A DNA stretch of 64,000 nt from Oscillospiraceae bacterium (GCA_017540645.1 JAFYAQ010000004.1:1-64000), one strand, 5' to 3'; shown: positions 6,977-15,711, counted from the first letter of the stretch. Notes: generated from the letters alone by a model not told the origin. Numbers and translations are program-made.

Positions 6977-7697
6977 TGGCAGTATCATCGAGCATCTGAA
7001 AGAAATCTGCCGGACTCCGGAACCGGAAGAGAAGAAGGCTTTCTTTCAAGGATTAGAAGAGCGAGGCCTGACATCCAGACGGCCTGAAGTCATAAATTAT
7101 GGAGACTTTCTCCTGAGACAGTTTTTTTATGTTGGCAAATGGATATGGCTGTTGGCGGCGATCTTATTGTTGTGCATTGCGGGAATCTGTTATGGCAACA
7201 CAGGAAACTATCCGTTTGCATTAACTTCCCTTTTGGCGGTTGGAATCCTTGTGGAGACAGGGAGATCTTTTCGGTGGAAAATGGCTGAACTGGAGTATAC
7301 TGCCAGATTTTCATTAAGGAGCGTAATGCTTGCAAGGATGTTTCTGGTGGGAGTCGTGGAGACGGCAGGCCTCATGGTTGTTATTCTGGTGGTACGCCCA
7401 TGGTTTTCGTATTCTCTGATCAGAGTATTCCTATACATGATGGTGCCGTATTTGTCAGCCTCGCTGTCAGGATCAGTGTATGAGCGGAAGAACAGGTCGG
7501 ACAATGGCTGGGGAAGCATAATAATCTGCTTTCTGTCATCAGGATTTTTTGCGGCGGTACCATATTGTCTAAGCACCTTATATGAAGAAAGGTTTACTGT
7601 CATTTGGACAGTGGTGTTTATCCTGCTAATTTTAAGTCTTGTCGTCAGCGTGCACAGATGGATTTGTGAGTTGGAGGAACCGGTATGGAACTTATAG
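6969..7697 (+). CDS. Multi-pass membrane protein, candidate anti-sigma partner
   Basis: This 242-residue protein has a charged cytoplasmic N-terminus of about 55 residues (EHLKEICRTPEPEEKKAFFQGLEERG) followed by about six hydrophobic segments. I do not recognise a named family. Position decides the guess: it overlaps the ECF sigma gene by 8 bp and the ABC ATPase gene by 13 bp. It could hold the sigma factor at the membrane, or be an extra subunit of the transporter. No HxxxCxxC zinc anti-sigma motif is visible. I chose ATG 6969 because GGAGGG lies 6 bp upstream; ATG 6951 is in frame but would deepen the overlap and has no such site. Confidence 0.6.
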   Translation: MDNGSIIEHLKEICRTPEPEEKKAFFQGLEERGLTSRRPEVINYGDFLLRQFFYVGKWIWLLAAILLLCIAGICYGNTGNYPFALTSLLAVGILVETGRSFRWKMAELEYTARFSLRSVMLARMFLVGVVETAGLMVVILVVRPWFSYSLIRVFLYMMVPYLSASLSGSVYERKNRSDNGWGSIIICFLSSGFFAAVPYCLSTLYEERFTVIWTVVFILLILSLVVSVHRWICELEEPVWNL

Positions 7698-8383
7698 CAG
7701 ACAGAATCACCAAACAATATAAGAACAAGATTGCGGTTGACCGGATGTCATTTACCTTGACAAAAGGAGTAACAGGACTTCTGGGTGCGAACGGCGCAGG
7801 AAAAACAACACTGATGCGACTGCTTTGTGGGATCCTCAATCCTGACAGCGGAACCGTTTCATGCGACGGTATGGGTGTGGGGACAGAGGAATATCGAGAT
7901 ATTCTTGGGTATCTGCCACAGGATTTTGGCTATTATCCGGAATTCTCCGGAAAGGATTTCTTGTTTTATATGTCCGCTGTAAAGGGACTTACAAAAAAGG
8001 ATGCCGATCGTAAAACAAAGGAACTGATCGAGCTGGTCGGACTGGGAGATTCCGCCGGGAAAAAGGTGCGTACTTATTCCGGCGGGATGAGACAGAGGCT
8101 TGGAATCGCGCAGGCACTTTTAAATGATCCGCAGATTCTGATTATGGATGAACCGACAGCGGGTCTTGATCCACAGGAGAGAATCCGCTTCCGTAAGCTG
8201 ATCTCGGGATTAGGACGGGAAAAAATAGTACTGCTCTCTACACATATCGTATCGGATCTGGAGCACATCGCAGACCGGCTGATGATTATGAAAGACGGGC
8301 AGTTGCTCTGGCAGGGAAGCCGGTCTGCCGGCGGAGAAGATCTGGAGGCATTCTATATCTCTAAGATTGGGGAAAAGAGGTGA
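7685..8383 (+). CDS. ABC transporter ATP-binding protein
   Basis: This 232-residue nucleotide-binding subunit drives the transporter with the permease encoded next. All motifs are intact: Walker A GANGAGKTT (34-42), Q-loop Q79, signature SGGMR (132-136), Walker B ILIMDE (151-156) and switch H187 (STH). It resembles the ATPases of ABC-2 type exporters of the NatA/BcrA kind, used for efflux of antibiotics, lantibiotics or ions. The substrate cannot be read from this subunit. ATG 7685 has GGAGGAACC upstream and overlaps the previous stop, so expression follows the sigma factor. Confidence 0.92.
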   Translation: MELIADRITKQYKNKIAVDRMSFTLTKGVTGLLGANGAGKTTLMRLLCGILNPDSGTVSCDGMGVGTEEYRDILGYLPQDFGYYPEFSGKDFLFYMSAVKGLTKKDADRKTKELIELVGLGDSAGKKVRTYSGGMRQRLGIAQALLNDPQILIMDEPTAGLDPQERIRFRKLISGLGREKIVLLSTHIVSDLEHIADRLMIMKDGQLLWQGSRSAGGEDLEAFYISKIGEKR

Positions 8384-8389
8384 ATTTGA

Positions 8390-9526
8390 GTGGTGCTTCG
8401 GACTTTGTATTTATACGAACTGAAGAAGCTATTTTGTACAAAGGTAAATCTGATTGCACTCGCAGGAGCAGTCATTATGCTTGTGTTCCTGGTGATATCT
8501 TCCATCTCGGAAGTCCAGCCAGTATCCCGGGAAGCAGCAAAAGAACTGGACGGCAGAGTCATTGACGGAGAACTGATAGAGGAACTGAAACCTGCCATGA
8601 GGGTTGAGAACGGATCTACGGTGATTGAGATCAGTGCGGAGTCTGAAAAATATGTTCCTATTCTGGATGTGATTACTTCTGTGACCGGTTATGACATGGA
8701 TCTCACCCAGCTTCAGGGAACAGAGTTTTATGATCTTCGTGATCAGGAACTCAATCAGCGAATTGAAAAACAAAGACTATCAGAAACAGAAAAGGAATTC
8801 TGGCGCAGCCAGGAGGCGCAGGTTTCCAAACCCTTCGTTTATCATTATCATAGTGGACCTGCGAACCTGCTTAAATCTTTCCAGGCACTTGGTTTCTTTA
8901 TTCTGCTGCTGTCTGCCGTCGGACTGTCCGGAGTTTATGCAAGGGAAACGGCCGATAACATGAACCAGCTTCTGCTGTGCAGCTACTATGGAAAGAAAGA
9001 ACTTTATTTGATCAAATTTGCAGCCGGACTCACATGGATTCTGGCAGTAGCATTATTTGTGACTCTTGCTATTTTCATTCCGTTCTATTTTGTTTACGGG
9101 ATGGAAGGCCTGGGCGAAATGTTACAGTTGGTGAAACCCCTGTCTATGCTTCCTTTTACTCTTGGTCAGATGCTGGGGGTGTACATAGTAGTTTTCCTTC
9201 TGACAGCAGTCCTTTATGCTGCTGTGACCATGCTGCTGTCTGTGATTACACAGAATCAGCTTGCCGTGACCTGTGGACTATTGGGATATCTGCTGATTGA
9301 TCTGTTTGCAGAGCTTCCGGATAACTTTGGCATATTACAGAAGATATGGCTTCTCCGGCCGAATGCAGTTCTGATGAATACAGGATTCTCCAACTATCGG
9401 TTGATACACCTGGCAGGCAGATTGTTTTTGAACTATCAGGCAGCACCTGTAATATACACAGTGATAACTGTGGCAGCTGTTCTGTTTGGACGAAGGAAGT
9501 ACCGTAAGCTTCAAGTTGGGAATTGA
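8390..9526 (+). CDS. ABC-2 type permease
   Basis: This 378-residue membrane subunit pairs with the upstream ATPase. It has one N-terminal transmembrane helix (about 22-40), a large extracytoplasmic domain of about 125 residues, then five or more helices from about 167 onward. That is the layout of ABC-2 exporter permeases. The big outer loop could bind a peptide or envelope substrate. The GTG at 8390 (or 8393) is preceded by GAGGTG at a good distance; the stop of the ATPase gene is 6 bp upstream. The four-gene unit sigma-membrane protein-ATPase-permease suggests a stress-induced efflux or envelope-remodelling system. That role is inferred. Confidence 0.85.
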   Translation: MVLRTLYLYELKKLFCTKVNLIALAGAVIMLVFLVISSISEVQPVSREAAKELDGRVIDGELIEELKPAMRVENGSTVIEISAESEKYVPILDVITSVTGYDMDLTQLQGTEFYDLRDQELNQRIEKQRLSETEKEFWRSQEAQVSKPFVYHYHSGPANLLKSFQALGFFILLLSAVGLSGVYARETADNMNQLLLCSYYGKKELYLIKFAAGLTWILAVALFVTLAIFIPFYFVYGMEGLGEMLQLVKPLSMLPFTLGQMLGVYIVVFLLTAVLYAAVTMLLSVITQNQLAVTCGLLGYLLIDLFAELPDNFGILQKIWLLRPNAVLMNTGFSNYRLIHLAGRLFLNYQAAPVIYTVITVAAVLFGRRKYRKLQVGN

Positions 9527-9611
9527 TGCCAACCTAAATAGGAATGTCAGCAAAGCTTAGATGCTAACAAGAAAAAGCGGAGTAAACATGGCAATCAAGC
9601 CAAAAAAGAAA

Positions 9612-9652
9612 GAATCCTGAGCCGACACAAACCCGGTTCAGGATTCCTTTTA
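9612..9652 (+). terminator. Terminator of the sigma/ABC operon
   Basis: A 13-bp stem with one G-T pair (9612-9624 with 9634-9646) is followed by CTTTTATATT. It lies 85 bp after the permease stop. Confidence 0.8.
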
Positions 9653-9721
9653 TATTATAGTGGAGAAATGCCAAGAACAGCCGTATTACAACGCATTCAA
9701 AGTACTATTGGGGAAAAAGTA

Positions 9722-9750
9722 GGATTGCTATCTTGTTAAAATAGCAATCC
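9722..9750 (-). terminator. Terminator of tRNA-Ala
   Basis: A perfect 10-bp stem (9722-9731 with 9741-9750) lies 5 bp after the CCA end of the minus-strand tRNA gene. It is followed on the minus strand by TACTTTTTCC. Bases 9733-9749 are the right copy of the 17-bp inverted match also found at 6015-6031. Confidence 0.8.
9733..9749 (-). repeat. Right member of a 17-bp inverted match
   Basis: This is identical, in inverted orientation, to 6015-6031. It overlaps the tRNA-Ala terminator, so the shared sequence may be a copied terminator or the ends of a mobile segment. Confidence 0.7.
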
Positions 9751-9755
9751 TATTC

Positions 9756-9831
9756 TGGTGGAGACGGAGGGATTCGAACCCTTGACCTTACGGATGCGAA
9801 CCGTACGCTCTCCCAGCTGAGCTACGCCCCC
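9756..9831 (-). tRNA. tRNA-Ala (anticodon CGC)
   Basis: The 76-nt gene, with encoded CCA, folds into a cloverleaf on the minus strand. The acceptor stem GGGGGCG pairs with CGTCTCC and includes G3:U70, the alanine identity pair. The D-arm is GCTCAGCTGGGAGAGC. The anticodon stem TACGG/CCGTA encloses loop TTCGCAT with anticodon CGC, which reads GCG. The T-loop is TTCGAAT. The first T-stem pair (A-C) is mismatched. A promoter (9853-9880) and a terminator (9722-9750) flank it. The last 22 nt recur exactly at 5853-5874. Confidence 0.95.
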
Positions 9832-9852
9832 ATATTCCTTTTGAGCAAAAGG

Positions 9853-9880
9853 ATTATATCACAGTTTTTTGATTTGTAAA
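9853..9880 (-). promoter_or_regulatory. Promoter of tRNA-Ala
   Basis: On the minus strand TTTACA (9880-9875) and TATAAT (9858-9853) are separated by 16 bp. The -10 box lies about 21 bp upstream of the mature tRNA 5' end. Confidence 0.75.
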
Positions 9881-9920
9881 GCCTTTTTTTCAGCCGTTTC
9901 CCGCCCCGGGGGATTGGGAC

Positions 9921-9949
9921 TTGAAAAAGATCTTCCGATATGTTAACAT
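9921..9949 (+). promoter_or_regulatory. Promoter upstream of uppP
   Basis: TTGAAA (9921-9926) and TAACAT (9944-9949) are separated by 17 bp, 64 bp before the chosen start codon. Confidence 0.55.
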
Positions 9950-10013
9950 AAGACGTTATCATGAGCCAACTATCGCATAGATTTAAGGATAAATCAAAGA
10001 AGGAGTGAGGACA

Positions 10014-10844
10014 GTGTCTATTCTCAGCGCGATATTTCTCGGCCTGGTACAGGGCGTGACAGAATTCCTTCCTGTTTCCAGTTCCGGTCATCTTGCCGTA
10101 CTGCAGAACATTTTCCACCTGCAGACTGCCGAGCAGGGTCATATGTTTTTTGACGTGCTGCTGCATCTGGGTACGGTGATCTCCATTCTGGCGGTGTACT
10201 GGAAGGATGTGGCGTACATCGCCACCGACTCCGTGGACCTGGTCCGCGCCATGCGGGGAGCGTCGGAGGGGGATCGGGAGCACCCCGGCGGAAGAATGCT
10301 GCTGATGCTGATCATCGGGACGCTGCCCCTGTTTTTGATCCTGCCGTTCCATGACCGGCTGGAACAGCTCTATTATAAGACCGGGTTCATCGCCGCGGCC
10401 TTCCTGCTCACCGGCTGCATCCTTTTTATCTCCGACAAGATCCAGCCGGGACGGAAAACGGCGCGGACCATGACCGTGGTGGACGCGCTGCTGATCGGCG
10501 TCTGTCAGGCCATCGCCACCATCCCCGGCATTTCCCGCTCCGGCAGCACCATCTCCGCCGGTATCGCTACCGGGCTGAACCGTTCCTTCGCCATGAAATA
10601 CTCTCTGCTCATGAGCGTGCCCGCCGTGCTGGGGGCCAATCTTCTGTCCCTGATCAAGGCTCTGAAGGACGGGGTGGACTGGTCGCTTCTTCCGGCCTAT
10701 CTCATCGGCATGGCGGTGGCCATGGTCACCGGGTATTTCAGCATCCTGCTGCTCCAGCGGCTGCTGAACAAGGGCAAATTCGGAAAGTTCGCGTACTATC
10801 TCTGGGGCCTGGGCGTGGTGACGCTGATCGCCTCACTGTTTTGA
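10014..10844 (+). CDS. uppP: Undecaprenyl-diphosphatase UppP (BacA family)
   Basis: This 276-residue integral membrane enzyme dephosphorylates undecaprenyl diphosphate to recycle the lipid carrier for peptidoglycan synthesis. Overproduction in the family gives bacitracin resistance. The N-terminal signature QGVTEFLPVSSSGHL (13-27) and the second active-site motif PGISRSGST are both present, with about eight hydrophobic segments. I chose GTG 10014 because AAGGAG lies 8 bp upstream and the product then starts MSILSAIFLG like its relatives; an in-frame GTG at 10005 overlaps that site. It is the first core gene after the accessory region. Confidence 0.95.
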   Translation: MSILSAIFLGLVQGVTEFLPVSSSGHLAVLQNIFHLQTAEQGHMFFDVLLHLGTVISILAVYWKDVAYIATDSVDLVRAMRGASEGDREHPGGRMLLMLIIGTLPLFLILPFHDRLEQLYYKTGFIAAAFLLTGCILFISDKIQPGRKTARTMTVVDALLIGVCQAIATIPGISRSGSTISAGIATGLNRSFAMKYSLLMSVPAVLGANLLSLIKALKDGVDWSLLPAYLIGMAVAMVTGYFSILLLQRLLNKGKFGKFAYYLWGLGVVTLIASLF

Positions 10845-10881
10845 GCGCTAATATCGCAATACAAGGGAGAGAATTACTTCA

Positions 10882-13605
10882 ATGGCAAACAAAAAGTCCG
10901 CTCCGCGGACAAAAGCGAAGACAAACGCCGGCCGGCCGGCCCCCGCTTCCAAACCCATCCCTCGGGAGGTCTGGGCGGCGGGATGTGTCGTTCTGGGTCT
11001 TTTCACCGTCCTCGGGTATTTTGTGAAGGACTACTGGCTGATCGACGCGCTGTGCCTGTATGTGTTCAAGGGCCTGTTCGGCTGGGGTTTCCTGCTGACG
11101 CCGGTGTGCTTTTTCATCGCGGCCTGGATCCTCTTCACCGATCCGACCCGGTCGGTCCGGGGACGCCTGATCGCCGCGGCGCTGATCCCCCTGTTTTTCG
11201 GCGCGGTGGTGCATCTGCTGCTGGCCCAGGAGAGCTACGGTCTGGACTGGCTCTCTGTCCGCAGTCTGTATCTGGGGGGCCGGAACATGGAGTCCGGCGG
11301 CGTGCTCTCCGGCGCGCTGGCCGACATTCTGAGGAAAGCGGTCAGCATCTACGGCGCCGCCCCGGCGCTGTTCATCGGCCTTTTTGCCATGGTCTTCATC
11401 GCCTTCCGGGTCTCCCCCCGCAAGATCGTCTCGGACGTGAAAAACCGGGAGCGCCCGGTGCGAGACCCCATCCCGGAGGCCATGCCTGCGCCGGTCCAGC
11501 CTGCCCCTGTCCGCTCCCGCCGCCGGGATAACGCCGCGCTGGAGACGGAGATCTATGAGGAGATCCCGGGCATCGCCTCGGCCAGAACGACCCGACGGGC
11601 CCCGGTGAAAGACACCGCCGCGCCCCGCCGAAAGCGCCCCATCGATATCCCCATGGACAAAGAGCTGGAGGACGACGGCGCCTCCATCGAGGAGACCGCC
11701 ATCCCGGACATGCCCTCCGGCATCCTGTACCGTCCCGACAGGGCGCAACCCATCGCCTCTCCCCGGCAGAAGGCCCGGGAGGCCCGCCGCCTTCAGGACG
11801 CCCCGCCGCCCATCGAGGAGGACCCTTTCATCATCGACGAGACCCGCAAAGCCGGGAATATCCCCGGCCGTCCGGCATCGCCGAAGACCGAGCCGGAGCC
11901 GGAAATCGAGGAGATCGCCATCGAGCCCCTGCCCGAGCCGGAGCCGGCGCCCGAAGCCGCCACGCCCGCCGCCGCGTCTGCCCGGCAGGGATCCAACAGC
12001 GAGGAGGTCCGGGCCGCTGCGGACGAGATCTCCCGCGCCATCGAGGAGGCGGGAGCGGCCCCGGCCTATCGCTATCCGCCGGTGACTCTGCTGCGGGAGG
12101 GCACGGGCATGGCTCCCGGCGGTCAGGAGGAGATCGCCCTGAACCGGGACCGGATCGAGACCACCCTCCACAGCTTCGGCATCGGCGCCTCCGTGTGCGA
12201 GATCACCCACGGCCCCACCGTGACCCGCTACGATCTGGAGCTGGAGGCCGGTGTCAAGCTGAACAAGATCACCAATCTGGCCGGCGACCTGGCTCTGGCC
12301 CTGGGCGTGGCCAACGTGCGCATCGCCCCCATCCCGGACAAGATCTCCACCGTAGGCGTGGAGGTCCCCAACAAGATCGTCAGCATGGTCTATCTCCGGG
12401 ACATCATCGACTCGCCCGCCTTTGAAAAGGCCAGCTCCAAGCTGAGCTTTGCCATCGGCAAGGACATCGCCGGCAACTGCATCGTGGGCAATATCTCCAA
12501 GCTGCCCCACATGCTCATCGCCGGCACCACCGGCAGCGGCAAATCCGTGTGCATGAACAGTCTGATCATCAGCCTGCTGTACAAGGCCACCCCCGAGGAA
12601 GTGCGGCTGATCATGATCGACCCCAAGATGGTGGAGCTGGGCATTTATAACGGCATCCCCCATCTCTACATCCCGGTGGTCACCGATCCCAAGAAAGCCG
12701 CCGGCTCCCTCCAGTGGGCTGTGGTGGAGATGATGAAGCGCTACCGCCTGTTTTCCGAGGCGGGCGTCCGGGACATCCAGGGCTATAACAAGTATCTCAT
12801 CAAAAACCAGCAGCCGGTGCTGCCCAATGTGGTGATCGTGATCGACGAGCTGGCGGATCTGATGATGACCGCCGCCAAGGAAGTGGAGGAGAGCATCTGC
12901 CGTGTGGCCCAGATGGGCCGCGCCGCGGGCATGCACCTGGTGATCGCCACCCAGCGGCCCTCCGCAGACGTGATCACGGGCCTGATGAAGGCCAACATCC
13001 CCAGCCGCATCGCCTTCACCGTCTCCAGCGCGCTGGAGTCCCGGATCATCCTGGACACCCAGGGCGCGGAAAAGCTGATCGGCCACGGCGATATGCTCTA
13101 TGCGCCTCTGGGCATCGGAAAGCCCCTGCGGGTGCAGGGCGCCTTCGTCACCGACGAGGAGCGGGAAGAGGTCATCAATTTTATCAAGCAGGAATCGGAG
13201 CCGGATTACAGCCCGGAGATCATGAACGCCATCGAGCAGGCCGCCTCCAAGGACAAGGACAAGGAGGAGAGCGAGGGCTCCGGCGATATCTCCGGCGAGG
13301 GGGGAGAGAACCCCTTCAGCGAGTTTGACGAGCTGCTGCCCCAGGCGGTGGACGTGATCCTGGACACCAAGCAGGCCAGCGTATCCATGCTCCAGCGACG
13401 GCTGAAGCTGGGCTACTCCCGGGCCGCCCGTCTGGTGGACCAGATGGAAGAGCTGGGCGTGGTGGGACCCTTTGAGGGCTCCAAGCCCCGGCAGCTGCTG
13501 ATCACCCGGGAGCAGTGGCAGGAAATGAGCATGACCGGCAATTCCCCGGTGGAGCGGCTGATCAACGAGCAGAAGGACGACTTCTCCGGAGGGACGGGCC
13601 TGTGA
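10882..13605 (+). CDS. FtsK/SpoIIIE family DNA translocase
   Basis: This 907-residue septal motor pumps DNA during division or into the forespore. Order of parts: a basic N-terminus; about four to five transmembrane segments (about 35-185); a long charged and Pro-rich linker (about 190-390); an alpha/beta motor with Walker A GTTGSGKS (548-555) and Walker B VIVIDELADLM; and a C-terminal winged-helix gamma domain (about 825-890) that reads polarity sequences. Only one copy is visible, so whether it acts as SpoIIIE, SftA or FtsK is not decided. A ribosome-binding GGGAGAG precedes ATG 10882. The next gene starts at its stop codon (GTGA overlap). Confidence 0.95.
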   Translation: MANKKSAPRTKAKTNAGRPAPASKPIPREVWAAGCVVLGLFTVLGYFVKDYWLIDALCLYVFKGLFGWGFLLTPVCFFIAAWILFTDPTRSVRGRLIAAALIPLFFGAVVHLLLAQESYGLDWLSVRSLYLGGRNMESGGVLSGALADILRKAVSIYGAAPALFIGLFAMVFIAFRVSPRKIVSDVKNRERPVRDPIPEAMPAPVQPAPVRSRRRDNAALETEIYEEIPGIASARTTRRAPVKDTAAPRRKRPIDIPMDKELEDDGASIEETAIPDMPSGILYRPDRAQPIASPRQKAREARRLQDAPPPIEEDPFIIDETRKAGNIPGRPASPKTEPEPEIEEIAIEPLPEPEPAPEAATPAAASARQGSNSEEVRAAADEISRAIEEAGAAPAYRYPPVTLLREGTGMAPGGQEEIALNRDRIETTLHSFGIGASVCEITHGPTVTRYDLELEAGVKLNKITNLAGDLALALGVANVRIAPIPDKISTVGVEVPNKIVSMVYLRDIIDSPAFEKASSKLSFAIGKDIAGNCIVGNISKLPHMLIAGTTGSGKSVCMNSLIISLLYKATPEEVRLIMIDPKMVELGIYNGIPHLYIPVVTDPKKAAGSLQWAVVEMMKRYRLFSEAGVRDIQGYNKYLIKNQQPVLPNVVIVIDELADLMMTAAKEVEESICRVAQMGRAAGMHLVIATQRPSADVITGLMKANIPSRIAFTVSSALESRIILDTQGAEKLIGHGDMLYAPLGIGKPLRVQGAFVTDEEREEVINFIKQESEPDYSPEIMNAIEQAASKDKDKEESEGSGDISGEGGENPFSEFDELLPQAVDVILDTKQASVSMLQRRLKLGYSRAARLVDQMEELGVVGPFEGSKPRQLLITREQWQEMSMTGNSPVERLINEQKDDFSGGTGL

Positions 13606-14027
13606 TCGTGACGGACGCGGAGCTCAATGCCATGAGCTCTCTGGCCCTGGCCCATATGGGGGACGGGGTGTACGAACTGCTGGTCCGGCGGGAACTGTGC
13701 CGGGCCGGCGGCCTGACCGCGGGAGAGCTGCACCGGCAGACCATCCGCCTGGTCACCGCCCCGGCCCAGGCCCGGGCCGCCCGTCTGCTGCTGCCGTCCC
13801 TGACGGAGGCGGAGGCGGCGGTCTTCCGCCGGGGCCGGAACACCCACAGCCACGCCGCGCCCGCCTCCTGTACGGAGGGGGAGTACCACGCCGCCACCGG
13901 TCTGGAGGCCCTGTTCGGCTGGCTGTTTCTCCGGGAGGAGAAGGAGCGGATCGAGGAATTGTTTGCGCTGATTTGGGAGGACCAATATGCCGCTGGACGC
14001 CATCGTGCTGACGGCTCTGCGCCGTGA
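13602..14027 (+). CDS. mrnC: Mini-ribonuclease 3
   Basis: This 141-residue RNase III catalytic domain without a dsRNA-binding domain matures the ends of 23S rRNA. Visible family motifs are LALAHMGDGVYELLVR near residue 15 and RRGRNTHSHAAPA with GLEALFGWLFL near the C-terminus. I chose GTG 13602 because GGAGGG lies 8 bp upstream and the product starts just before the conserved helix; the start overlaps the translocase stop. The 3' end overlaps rqcH by 41 bp, an unusually long overlap, so the last dozen residues are probably not conserved. Confidence 0.88.
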   Translation: MIVTDAELNAMSSLALAHMGDGVYELLVRRELCRAGGLTAGELHRQTIRLVTAPAQARAARLLLPSLTEAEAAVFRRGRNTHSHAAPASCTEGEYHAATGLEALFGWLFLREEKERIEELFALIWEDQYAAGRHRADGSAP

Positions 14028-15708
14028 GCTGCTGCCGCCTCTGCTGGGGGCGAAGATCGACAAGATCAATATGCCGGAGCGGGATATGCTGCTGCTGTCC
14101 GTCCACTCCCGGGAGGGGGGCAGCCGGCGCCTGCTGATGACCACCCGTCCTGGCAGCGCCCGGGTGCATCTCACCGACCACAATATGGAAAACCCGCCCC
14201 AGCCGCCCATGTTCTGCATGCTGCTGCGCAAGTACCTGCTGGGCGGACGGATCACGGACATCAGCCAGCCCGCCGGAGAGCGGCTGCTGCTTTTCCGGGT
14301 GGACGCGGTGGACGAGCTGAGCGTCCACGCCCAGGTGACCCTGGTCCTGGAGCTGATGGGCAAGGGCCTGAATCTCCTGCTGGTGGACGGGGAGGGGCGG
14401 ATCCTGGACTGCCTCCGGCGGGTGGAGTACGGGGAGACCCGCCGGGCCCTGCTGCCTGGCCTTTTTTACACCCTGCCGCCCGCCCAGGACCGGCCCAATC
14501 TGCTGACCGTGCCGGAGGAGGAGCTGGAGTCCCTGCTTTCCGCGGCACCCCGGGAGGGGGAGCCGGACCGCTGGCTGCAGCAGAGCTTCGGCGGCCTGTC
14601 GCCCCTGCTGTGCCGGGAGCTGGCGCTCTCCGGCTGGGAGGGCCTGCCCGCGGCCGTGGGGGAACTGCGCCGCCGTCTCCGGGAGAACGATTTTACCCCC
14701 GTCATGCTCTCCCAGGGCGACACGCCCCGGGATTTTTCCTTCCTGCCCATCCGGCAGTACGGGGAGAGCATGACGCTGACCCGATATCCGGATTTCAGCC
14801 GCCTGCTGGACGATTTCTATTATAAAAAAGACCGGCAGGAAAACCTGCGCCGCCGCTCTGCGGAACTGACCCGCGTCGCGAAGACCGCCCGGGACCGGCT
14901 CTCCCGCAAGACCGCCGCCCGGGAACAGGAGCTGCAGGCCACGGAAAAGAGGGAGCTCTACCGCCGCCGGGGCGATCTGATCACCGCCAACATCTATCGC
15001 ATGAAGCGGGGGGATACTATCCTGGAGGCGGAGGATTACTACGCCGAGGGCTGCCCCACTGTCTCCATCCCGCTGGATCCCCGGAAGACGCCTCAGCAGA
15101 ACGCGGCGGCCAACTACAAGCTCTATACCAAGGCCAAGACCGCCAACCGGGTCCTGACTGAGCTGCTGGCCGCCTCCCGGGAGGAGCTGCAGTATCTGGA
15201 CAGCGTGCTGGACGAGCTGAGCCGGGCGGAGACCGACCGGGATCTGGGGGATATCCGCCGGGAACTGACCGAGGGGGGCTACCTCCGGGAAAAGACCGGC
15301 GGCAAACGCCAGAAGCTCCCGCCGCCCCGCAAGCCCATGCGCTTTCTCTCCCACAACGGCACGGAGATCCTGGTGGGCCGGGGAAACGTGCAGAACGATG
15401 AGCTGACCTTCCGCCTTGCAAGAAGGGGAGACCTTTGGCTCCATGTGCAGAAGATCCCCGGCAGCCATGTGATCATCTCCCAGGCCGCCGGTGAGGCGGA
15501 CGAGCAGACGCTCCGCGAGGCCGCTGCCCTGGCCGTGACCTATTCCCAGGCCAGAGAGGCAGGCCGCACCGCCGTGGATTATACCCTGGTGCGCCATGTG
15601 AAAAAGCCCGCCGGAGCCAAGCCGGGCCGGGTGATCTATACCGACTATGCCACCGTGATCGCCCAGGCGGACGAAGCCCTGGCGGAGCGGCTGCGGCAGG
15701 AGAGATGA
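13987..15708 (+). CDS. rqcH: Ribosome-associated quality control protein RqcH (NFACT family)
   Basis: This 573-residue NEMF/Tae2 homologue binds obstructed 50S subunits and recruits tRNA-Ala to add C-terminal alanine tails to stalled chains. The NFACT-N part (MPLDAIVLTALRRELLPPLLG) comes first, then a coiled-coil middle (about 280-420), then NFACT-R (ILVGRGNVQNDELTF, GDLWLHVQKIPGSHVII). It was formerly annotated as fibronectin-binding protein. GGGAGG precedes ATG 13987. The Nudix gene follows 3 bp later. Confidence 0.93.
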   Translation: MPLDAIVLTALRRELLPPLLGAKIDKINMPERDMLLLSVHSREGGSRRLLMTTRPGSARVHLTDHNMENPPQPPMFCMLLRKYLLGGRITDISQPAGERLLLFRVDAVDELSVHAQVTLVLELMGKGLNLLLVDGEGRILDCLRRVEYGETRRALLPGLFYTLPPAQDRPNLLTVPEEELESLLSAAPREGEPDRWLQQSFGGLSPLLCRELALSGWEGLPAAVGELRRRLRENDFTPVMLSQGDTPRDFSFLPIRQYGESMTLTRYPDFSRLLDDFYYKKDRQENLRRRSAELTRVAKTARDRLSRKTAAREQELQATEKRELYRRRGDLITANIYRMKRGDTILEAEDYYAEGCPTVSIPLDPRKTPQQNAAANYKLYTKAKTANRVLTELLAASREELQYLDSVLDELSRAETDRDLGDIRRELTEGGYLREKTGGKRQKLPPPRKPMRFLSHNGTEILVGRGNVQNDELTFRLARRGDLWLHVQKIPGSHVIISQAAGEADEQTLREAAALAVTYSQAREAGRTAVDYTLVRHVKKPAGAKPGRVIYTDYATVIAQADEALAERLRQER

Positions 15709-15711
15709 GAA

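Noticed and set aside
9588-9620. Ten-codon frame MAIKPKKKES with a GGAG-like site, near the tRNA border
   Set aside because: It could be the start of a lost recombinase gene, but it is too short to show any homology.
10879-13086. 735-codon minus-strand open frame opposite the DNA translocase gene
   Set aside because: Long antisense frames arise from the high GC; its composition (His, Gly, Asp rich) has no domain and the plus-strand gene is certain.
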